A stretch of 11,000 nucleotides of DNA from Candidatus Binataceae bacterium. GTDB taxonomy: Bacteria; Desulfobacterota; Binatia; Binatales; Binataceae. A program made the position numbers and the translations under genes. Positions 1 to 6,493 of the stretch are shown here, in pieces. Where the stretch lies: the NCBI GenBank assembly GCA_030042765.1, contig JASHZA010000111.1, positions 1 to 11,000 of the forward strand, written 5' to 3'. Under the pieces are notes generated by a model that saw only the letters and a program-made list of their open reading frames with translations, was not told the DNA's origin and did not search any database. The stretch's first letter is position 1; every line of letters begins with the position of its first letter.

Positions 1-681
1 CTGCGCCGTCGTGAAGGCCAGCACATAGCCGCCGATCGTCCCGTGCGACAGCCACTGTGCGGTCGCATGCTTCAATACCGGCTGTCCGCCCGGCGAACGC
101 AACCCACGCCCGTGCACGACCAACACCGCGCGATGACCCTTTCTCGCCGAATCCAGGATGAATTGCGTCAGCGCCTGCTTCGCGTCTGGTTGGGTCATGC
201 CGTGCAGGTCGATGTGTCCCTGCACCGAAAATTCGCCCCGCCGCAGCCGCGTCACCAGCCGTGGATCAAGGCCGATGCGCATCCCCTCGACGTACTCCTC
301 GGTCTCCGTCAACTCGAAATTTCCCAGTCCCGAAACGAGGTCGGATAGCTGCGCCAGCACTTCGGCATCTTCACTCACGATGTTTCGCGTGATTAGCGGC
401 TCGACTGCTATCCGAGCGGCCCCGGCGCCCACCAGCGGACGCACCCCTTCGAACGCCTCCCGAAATATCGCCTCCTCGTCCATCGGCGTGATAGCAGTTG
501 CATTCGGGACCGCTGACGCTCGAGTTGCTGCGGGGGGTCGCGGCTGAGCGATCGGCGGGGCAGACGCTTTATGCTCTTGCAGCAACTTTTTGAGGTCTTT
601 GAATGGTGAATTGAAGACGGCCTTGGACTCGCGCGTCTGATGGTCCTCGTTGCGCCGAACCGGTTTGCGCTTCTTCGCCAT
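1..681 (-). CDS. Smr-domain protein (stand-alone), C-terminus cut by window edge
   Basis: Read from the ATG at 681, the frame stays open for 227 codons to the left edge, so the stop lies outside the window. The N-terminus is basic (MAKKRKP), followed by a charged linker and a Pro/Ala-rich stretch (about residues 45-65). The Smr domain begins near residue 150. It shows the IDLHGM motif (H156-G161, the family's LDxH motif) and HGRG (190-193, the family's HGxG loop), then a segment ending in YVLAFTTAQ. The order and spacing match small Smr proteins of about 200-250 residues, so only some 20-30 residues should be missing. Smr domains are known as DNA or RNA endonuclease domains; the cellular role of stand-alone bacterial members is unsettled. 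The gene is head-to-head with the glycosylase gene, with very little room for separate promoters. A TAGAAT box on the minus strand at 706-711 could serve as its -10. Family assignment is firm; function is inference. Confidence 0.88.
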   Translation of the reverse strand, partial: MAKKRKPVRRNEDHQTRESKAVFNSPFKDLKKLLQEHKASAPPIAQPRPPAATRASAVPNATAITPMDEEAIFREAFEGVRPLVGAGAARIAVEPLITRNIVSEDAEVLAQLSDLVSGLGNFELTETEEYVEGMRIGLDPRLVTRLRRGEFSVQGHIDLHGMTQPDAKQALTQFILDSARKGHRAVLVVHGRGLRSPGGQPVLKHATAQWLSHGTIGGYVLAFTTAQ

Positions 682-695
682 TTTCGTCACTGCCC

Positions 696-1466
696 GTGTA
701 CGCTAATTCTAACGCGATGCAGTATCGCGAAACCATAAAGCGGACTGCTCCGCGCCGTCGAACTATCCACACGCTGTCCCCGCCGAAAGATCCAACGCAT
801 CCCCCCGACGAGCCCTCCCGGGTGGACCTCGCCCGTTTTTGGCGCTCAGCCATGGGCTGCCGCGTATGCCCGACTATTGCGCCATGGCGCAAATTCCCGC
901 CGACCGCGCGCGGAACCCCCCGCTTTCGTATCATGATTCTCGGCGAAGCTCCGGGACGGGTCTCGCTTGACAACCATCGGCCCTTTTCCAACCCGCGCAA
1001 TCTCACCGTGCGCCGCGCAGTTGCTCGTGCGATAGCGCCGCGCCAGCTCGAGCCGGAGGAAATTCTCTATTTCAGCGACACCGTCAAGTGCTGGCCAGTA
1101 TCCGCAACCGGAGCCAACCGTTCGCCCACCGCTCGCGAGACCGCGACTTGCGTTACCCGCCACCTGGCCCGCGAGCTCGAGATCGCTCGCCCCCGCGTGA
1201 TCTTTGCCTTCGGGGCGCGCGCCGCCTCGGCCTTGCTGGGTGGTTCCATCAAGCTCTCTAACGTTCACGGCTCTGTCTGCCGCAATCGCGACGGTATCCG
1301 CGTAATTCCACTGATGCATCCGTCGACGATCAACATCGCCGGCATGCGGCGCGTGGGAATAAAATCGCTCGACGATTACGAGCGTCAGCTAGCCGCACTC
1401 TTTCACCAGGAGATCGGCTCGCTCCTCTGCGCGCTTGACCAGAGCAACAAAAGAAAAGAAATGTAG
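696..1466 (+). CDS. Uracil-DNA glycosylase superfamily protein (family 4/5-like, Fe-S type)
   Basis: The 256-residue protein carries the family landmarks in order: CRVC (C55, C58), LGEAPGR (82-88) with RPF at 95-97, a strand and turn SDTVKCWP (127-134) with C132, NRSPT (141-145), C152, a helix and strand ending in IFAFGARAA (169-177), and MHPS (207-210) supplying the second active-site His. Four cysteines spaced as CxxC, C, C fit the [4Fe-4S] site of family 4 uracil-DNA glycosylases. These enzymes remove uracil, and sometimes other damaged bases, to begin base-excision repair. In family 4 the segment before VKC usually reads TN; here it is SD, so substrate range may differ. The longest frame begins with GTG at 696; the ATG at 717 is an equally likely start. 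Neither has a clear Shine-Dalgarno sequence. The first 40 or so residues are basic and Pro-rich and not part of the fold. The superfamily is clear; uracil specificity is not proven. Confidence 0.85.
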   Translation: MYANSNAMQYRETIKRTAPRRRTIHTLSPPKDPTHPPDEPSRVDLARFWRSAMGCRVCPTIAPWRKFPPTARGTPRFRIMILGEAPGRVSLDNHRPFSNPRNLTVRRAVARAIAPRQLEPEEILYFSDTVKCWPVSATGANRSPTARETATCVTRHLARELEIARPRVIFAFGARAASALLGGSIKLSNVHGSVCRNRDGIRVIPLMHPSTINIAGMRRVGIKSLDDYERQLAALFHQEIGSLLCALDQSNKRKEM

Positions 1467-1543
1467 AGGACGCTTTCCAGCGGCGTATATCGCCTGGTTT
1501 CGCACTTGCCACGGCTCACAACAAAACGCGACAAGGGACTCCG

Positions 1544-4063
1544 ATGCGAAAGTTCATCCTCATCACCGGCGCGGTCGTCGGGGTTATCATCGCTATCCTC
1601 GCTGCCCTTCTCTTCTATGCTGCCTTAAACCTCGATTCGATTATCGCAGCCAACCGCGACCGGATTCTCAAGATCGCCAGCGACTCGGTCGGTCGGCCGG
1701 TCGAGGCGCAAGAAATCAAAGCTCACGTCGGATGGGGTGTGATGGTCGACGTGAGCAGCGTCAAAATCGCCGACGACCCCGCTTTTTCCCAACTGCCCTT
1801 TCTTCAGGCCAACGACGTCTACCTCCAGGTCGAGTTTCTGCCGCTACTGGCAAAATCGGTCAAAGTTAGCAGTCTCATCCTGGATTCACCGCAAGTTCGT
1901 CTAATCCGCAACCGTTCCGGGGTATTGAACGCCAGCACGCTCGCGAAAAAGCGCGAGAAAGTGAAGGAGAACGAGCAGGTGAGGGAGAACGCCAGGGCCG
2001 CCGGACCGCCGTCCGAGGTGTCGTCCGGCGAGGGTGGAGGCGAGGCGCGCGGAGGCGCGGTGGGCCTCGCCGCGCTGACCGTCAAGAGCCTCAGGGTCAA
2101 AGATGCCCAGCTTTTCTATGAGGACCAGCAGGCCGGCGGCTCCCCGATTACAATCAACGCCCTCAACCTCGCGGTCGACAACTTCAGCGTCAACTCGCCT
2201 TTCGACGTTGCGCTGACTCTCGCGGCATTAGGCGACCAGAAGAATCTCGATGCGTCGGGTCAGGTCGGTCCGCTGCTTCACGACGGCGCGCTCGATGTTG
2301 ATGCGATTCCGCTCAAGCTCACTGCCACCGTCGGTCCGCTCGCGTTGTCCCAGGTCAAGTCTATAGGGCAATTGGCCCACGCGATTCCTCCCGCGCTCTC
2401 GATCTCCGGACCTCTTGTCGTAAACGCCAAGGCCGCTGGCACCCTCAACGCGATCCAGTTTGACGCTGGCAGCGACCTCACCGGGGATGCGATCGCTTAT
2501 CGCGGAGTCCTCGACAAACCTTCCGGCGTGCCTTTCAAGTTCGACGCCACCGGCGCCCGCCAAAATGGCAAGCTAGGCGTCAGCGTTGCGAACCTCACGC
2601 TGGCGAGCCTTGTACTGAAGGCCTCTGACATCACCCTTAATGGCGAGAAGGTCGTTGCCCGTCTCGATAGCAACAATTTCGACGTTGGCGGTCTCGCCAA
2701 AGTCCTGACCGCCGCGCAGAAGTACAGCCCGACGGGCAGCGCCGCGATTCACGCCAACGTACGGGTCCTGGGCAAACAGCCTTCGGCCAACGGCACCATC
2801 ACCCTGGCTAACATCAACATCGCCATTCCCAACGCCAAAGTCCCGCCCGTCGGAAATCTGAGCGGAACAGTCAAAATGGCTGGTAATACGGCCAACCTGG
2901 GACCGCTAACTTTCAACGTCGGCTCCGGCCACGCGAAACTCGAGGCGGCCGCCCAATCGATTCAGCCTCTCAAGGCTACTTACCAGTTCAGCGCCGATAC
3001 GCTCAAAATCGGCGAACTGGTCCCGAGCCGCAAGGACCTTGGCGAGCAGGTGAGCCAGCTCGCTTCAAACGGCAGCCTCAGACGCGATGGTGCCGCCTTT
3101 TCAGCGACGAGCACGCTTACCTCGGCTTCCGGGATGGTCGCGAACGTCCCCTACAATGATCTTGCGCTTTCTACGGCCTACAGCGGCGACAGGCTCACAA
3201 TCGATTCGCTCAAGCTCAACACTTTCGACGGCTCGGTGGCTGCTAATGGAGTCGCGACACTTGGCACCACTCCAACCTTCAATATGAAGCTCAACGCCGA
3301 CAACGTGGATATGCAGAAGGCGCTGGCAGCGCAAAAGTCGAAAGCTGCCGCCAATATTCGAGGCAATCTGACCGCCAACGTTCAGATTGCGGGCTCGGGT
3401 AGCGCATTCGATCAGATTAAGCCGACTTTGCACGGCAACGGCGGCGGATCCCTGCGGAACGGCAAACTAGTCGGAGTCAACGTCGTAGGCCAGGCGCTCG
3501 GCAAGGTTGACAATCTCCCCGGTATCGGTTCGCTCGTTCCTGCCAGTGTCGTGAACAATCATCCCGAACTCTTCAAGTCCAACGACACCGACCTCCAGCA
3601 GGCCAGGCTGACCTTCCAGATTCAGGGCCCCCGCATCATCACCCACGACCTTACGGTTTCTTCGCTCGACTATTCGCTCCTCGGTGACGGATGGTTCGAC
3701 ATGGATCGGAATATCGACTTGGGCGCGCGCATCCTGATGTCGCCCGCGTTCAGCAAGGAACTAATCGCGGCCAGGAAAAACGTCGCGTATCTCGCGAACA
3801 GCGACGGCCAGGTCGAAATTCCGCTGCGCGTTACCGGCCAACTGCCCAAACCCGCCGTAGTTCCGGATGTCACCGTCCTGGCGCAGCGTGCAGCCTCAAA
3901 CGCGCTCACCAACAAACTCGGCGGGTTGTTCGGCAAAAAGAAGGGTGGAGGTGGACTCGGCGGCTTGTTTGGCGGGGGTGGTGGCGGTGGTGCCGGTACC
4001 ACGCCTTCTCCTCAGGCAACGCCCTTCAATCCAATCAACCAGCTAAAGGGACTTTTCCACTGA
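1544..4063 (+). CDS. AsmA-family envelope protein
   Basis: This 839-residue protein has an N-terminal membrane anchor (hydrophobic residues 5-28, after MRK) followed by a long periplasmic region of short beta-strand repeats typical of AsmA/TamB-like proteins. An AsmA-type N-terminal segment (about 30-134, with GRPVEAQEI and the LILDSPQVRLIRN strand) is followed by a charged, Gly-rich linker (135-173). A long repeat region comes next, then a C-terminal AsmA_2-like part from about 607 to 780, including LRNGKLVGVNV and the DxxLxxARLTFQIQ pattern. The last 49 residues are Gly-rich (GGLFG repeated twice, then polyglycine) and end in GLFH. AsmA proteins sit in the inner membrane and span the periplasm; the superfamily is linked to phospholipid transport and outer-membrane balance, which is the inferred role here. 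An AAGGGA Shine-Dalgarno at 1533-1538 supports the start. It lies 77 bases downstream of the glycosylase gene on the same strand and converges on mutS2, 13 bases away. Confidence 0.88.
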   Translation: MRKFILITGAVVGVIIAILAALLFYAALNLDSIIAANRDRILKIASDSVGRPVEAQEIKAHVGWGVMVDVSSVKIADDPAFSQLPFLQANDVYLQVEFLPLLAKSVKVSSLILDSPQVRLIRNRSGVLNASTLAKKREKVKENEQVRENARAAGPPSEVSSGEGGGEARGGAVGLAALTVKSLRVKDAQLFYEDQQAGGSPITINALNLAVDNFSVNSPFDVALTLAALGDQKNLDASGQVGPLLHDGALDVDAIPLKLTATVGPLALSQVKSIGQLAHAIPPALSISGPLVVNAKAAGTLNAIQFDAGSDLTGDAIAYRGVLDKPSGVPFKFDATGARQNGKLGVSVANLTLASLVLKASDITLNGEKVVARLDSNNFDVGGLAKVLTAAQKYSPTGSAAIHANVRVLGKQPSANGTITLANINIAIPNAKVPPVGNLSGTVKMAGNTANLGPLTFNVGSGHAKLEAAAQSIQPLKATYQFSADTLKIGELVPSRKDLGEQVSQLASNGSLRRDGAAFSATSTLTSASGMVANVPYNDLALSTAYSGDRLTIDSLKLNTFDGSVAANGVATLGTTPTFNMKLNADNVDMQKALAAQKSKAAANIRGNLTANVQIAGSGSAFDQIKPTLHGNGGGSLRNGKLVGVNVVGQALGKVDNLPGIGSLVPASVVNNHPELFKSNDTDLQQARLTFQIQGPRIITHDLTVSSLDYSLLGDGWFDMDRNIDLGARILMSPAFSKELIAARKNVAYLANSDGQVEIPLRVTGQLPKPAVVPDVTVLAQRAASNALTNKLGGLFGKKKGGGGLGGLFGGGGGGGAGTTPSPQATPFNPINQLKGLFH

Positions 4064-4076
4064 AAGCGCGCGGAAC

Positions 4077-6401
4077 CTATTGATTGAGCTGCACAACCGT
4101 GGCGCCGGCGCCGCCGCGATGCGGCTCGGCCTGCCTGAAGCCCGCGCAGTAGGGTGAGCTGCTCAGATATTCGTGCACCGCCTTTTTGAGCGCGCCCGAC
4201 CCGATGCCGTGAATAACCCTGACCTCGGCGTGGTTGGTGAGATAGGCCTGATCGAGGAATTCCTCGAGTCTTCGGAGCGCTTCCGCCGTTCGCATACCAA
4301 CTAGGTTCACTTCATCCCGGTCGTTGCCTGCAATACTCACAATGTGGGTGGGCTCGCGCGTGGCCTGGACCTTGCGCGCCCGCCGCAACCGTTCAGGCGC
4401 GACCTCTATCCTCAAGCCGCCGCGTCCGACGACGGCTCGTCCCTGGTCAAGCGCGATCAATTCGCCGCGGATATCCCCGAGTTCAACCTGATCTCCGACC
4501 TTAAGCGGCTCCTCCGGCTCCGACGGCTGAGATGCCGCGGCGGGTGGCGCTACCCGGTCCAGCCGGGCCCTCGCGTCAGCCAGGGTCTGACCGAGATCGC
4601 GCCTGTTCTTGGTCCCCGCCTTGATTTCCGCCATCACGGCTGAGCCCTCGCGTCGCATCTGCTCAAGAACCTCCGCACCCTCGCCGCGAAGACGGTCGCG
4701 CTCCGCTTCCGCGCGCTGACGCGTTCGCTCGGCTGTAGCAATCGCTTCCCGTTCGCGCTCGGCAAGCTGATGCTCACGTTCGCGCAACCGCTCCAATTGG
4801 CTCTTTAGGCGTGTCCGCTCTTCTTCGAGCCGTCGCAGGGCTTCGGCGAGTTCACTAACACCCGCTGGCAGCACGTGCTCGGCCGCGCTGACAATCTCCT
4901 CGGGCAGCCCCAGCCTGCGAGCCACCGCAACGCCGTAACTCTGACCTATGGTGTGCGCTTTGAGACGATAGAGCGGGGTCAGATGCTCTGGGTCGAAGTC
5001 CACTGCGGCCGCTTCGAATCCAGCGCGCGAGTACGCATGGAGCTTGACCGCGGTTGAGTGGGTCGCCACCGCTACGACGCAGTCATGCGCCGCCAGATAG
5101 TCCATCGTGGCGATCGCCAGCGCCGCGCCCTCGACCGGGTCGGTCCCGCCACCCGGCTCGTCGAGAATCACCAGGGCCGGTTCCTCGAGCGATTTCACGA
5201 TCTCGGTCATGTTTACGATATGCGCGGCGAAGCTCGACAGGCTCGCCTCGATCGACTGCTCGTCTCCGATATCCGCAAAGACCGACCGAAAGACCGGCAA
5301 CTTGCATCCCTCATGCGCAGGCACCAGGATTCCCGCCTGCGCCATCAGCGCGATCAATCCGACGGTCTTGAGCGCCACCGTCTTACCGCCGGTATTCGGC
5401 CCTGAGATCACGATTCCGTGCTGATCGGAGCCGACCCGCAGATCAATCGGGACCACCTCGCGTCCACTCGTGACCAACAGTGGATGGCGTGCCTCGACGA
5501 GCTCGATCCCGCCTTGGGTTATCTCCGGCTCAACCCCGCCAAAGCGTTCGGCGAAGCGCGCCCGCCCATTCAGCGCGTCGACCTCGATCATCGCCTCGTA
5601 TGTCATCCGCAGCTCAGGCAGGTACCCGCGCACCATCGCGGAGAGCCGCATCAGCAGCCGGTACTCCTCCGCCTCGGCCTCGCGCTCGATCATCATCAGA
5701 CGGTTGTTCAGCTCGACCGCCCATATTGGTTCGACAAAGAGCGTTTCGCCTGAGACGGATCGGTCCTGCACGATTCCATCGAGACGCTCCGCATAATTCA
5801 GTTTGAGCGGCAGCACAAAGCGGCGATTTCGCACCGTCACGAGGTAATCGGAAACAAATGGCTCCATCCCTGCGGCGTTCAGCGATCGCGCCAGCCGCGT
5901 CTCGAGTTCGAGCCGCTCATCACGCAGTCGCGTGCGCAAGCGCTTCAATTCCGGGCTGGCCTCGTCGAGCAGCCCTCCGTCATCGGCCAATGCTCCGAGC
6001 AGCGCGTCGGCGAGCTCCTTCGGTGCAACGAGATTTCCCACGATCGCGGCCAGATGCGGCCGGGATTCGACTCGCGAACGCAGGAAGGTCTCCGCGGTGC
6101 GCGCGGCCACCACGAAATCACGAATCTTAACCAGCGATTCGCCGTTGAGTACGGCGCCCTCCGGCGCAGCCGCCAATAGCAGCGCTCGCTGATCGGCAAA
6201 ATCATCAATCGGCACGGACCCCGAATGGGCCCGCAGATCCACCAGCTCGGCGGTTGCGCGCAATCGCTCCCGCACCTGCGCCGGATCAGTCGACGGACGC
6301 GAATGCGCGACCGCATCCCGTCCCGGCTCCGAGACCGCCATCGCCGTCACCAATGCGATGACCTTGTCAAATTCCAATGCCTTCAGATCGCGCTCGCGCA
6401 T
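4077..6401 (-). CDS. mutS2: MutS2 family ATPase/endonuclease with C-terminal Smr domain
   Basis: The 774 residues match the usual MutS2 length (about 780), and the start LKALEFDKVI is typical. Order: N-terminal core and clamp helices (about 1-300), ATPase with Walker A GPNTGGKT (334-341), the ABC-like signature SSFAAHI (389-395), Walker B VILDE (411-415) followed by PGGGTDP, and the H-loop ATHST (446-450). A long charged coiled coil follows (about 515-615), then a small beta domain with KVGDQVEL (634-641), and a Smr domain from about 690 to the end with HGIGSG (731-736). MutS2 proteins bind branched or collided nucleic acids. Known roles include suppressing homologous recombination and, in Bacillus, rescuing collided ribosomes. 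The Smr domain lacks the usual LDLR motif and reads VNLVG (698-702), so nuclease activity may be altered or lost. It is divergent from the carboxyltransferase gene. The Shine-Dalgarno is weak (AGAGAAA). Confidence 0.96.
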   Translation of the reverse strand: MRERDLKALEFDKVIALVTAMAVSEPGRDAVAHSRPSTDPAQVRERLRATAELVDLRAHSGSVPIDDFADQRALLLAAAPEGAVLNGESLVKIRDFVVAARTAETFLRSRVESRPHLAAIVGNLVAPKELADALLGALADDGGLLDEASPELKRLRTRLRDERLELETRLARSLNAAGMEPFVSDYLVTVRNRRFVLPLKLNYAERLDGIVQDRSVSGETLFVEPIWAVELNNRLMMIEREAEAEEYRLLMRLSAMVRGYLPELRMTYEAMIEVDALNGRARFAERFGGVEPEITQGGIELVEARHPLLVTSGREVVPIDLRVGSDQHGIVISGPNTGGKTVALKTVGLIALMAQAGILVPAHEGCKLPVFRSVFADIGDEQSIEASLSSFAAHIVNMTEIVKSLEEPALVILDEPGGGTDPVEGAALAIATMDYLAAHDCVVAVATHSTAVKLHAYSRAGFEAAAVDFDPEHLTPLYRLKAHTIGQSYGVAVARRLGLPEEIVSAAEHVLPAGVSELAEALRRLEEERTRLKSQLERLREREHQLAEREREAIATAERTRQRAEAERDRLRGEGAEVLEQMRREGSAVMAEIKAGTKNRRDLGQTLADARARLDRVAPPAAASQPSEPEEPLKVGDQVELGDIRGELIALDQGRAVVGRGGLRIEVAPERLRRARKVQATREPTHIVSIAGNDRDEVNLVGMRTAEALRRLEEFLDQAYLTNHAEVRVIHGIGSGALKKAVHEYLSSSPYCAGFRQAEPHRGGAGATVVQLNQ

Positions 6402-6440
6402 CGCCCGTTTCTCTTGCTGAGGCTAATATCTAACCTAAGC

Positions 6441-6475
6441 ACGCCGCCGGCACATCAGGGAAACCGCGGCGGCGT
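6441..6475. repeat. Perfect 9-bp inverted repeat in the mutS2/carboxyltransferase divergent spacer
   Basis: The arms ACGCCGCCG (6441-6449) and CGGCGGCGT (6467-6475) are perfect reverse complements separated by 17 bases. The repeat lies in the 92-base spacer between two divergent genes and ends 18 bases before the carboxyltransferase ATG, so it could be an operator or a 5'-leader hairpin near the ribosome-binding site. A TAATAT hexamer (plus strand, 6424-6429) lies just upstream and could be a -10 box, but no matching -35 box is visible. The structure is seen directly; function is inferred. Confidence 0.5.
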
Positions 6476-6493
6476 CAGGACGAGGCAGCCCCA

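Noticed and set aside
43..547. Plus-strand ORFs of 101 and 129 codons across the left edge
   Set aside because: They are antisense shadows of the Smr-domain gene, whose motifs (IDLHGM, HGRG) are clear on the minus strand.
569..1319. Minus-strand ORFs of 145 and 157 codons opposite the glycosylase
   Set aside because: They are Arg-rich shadow frames with no recognisable motifs; the plus-strand frame has the full set of glycosylase motifs.
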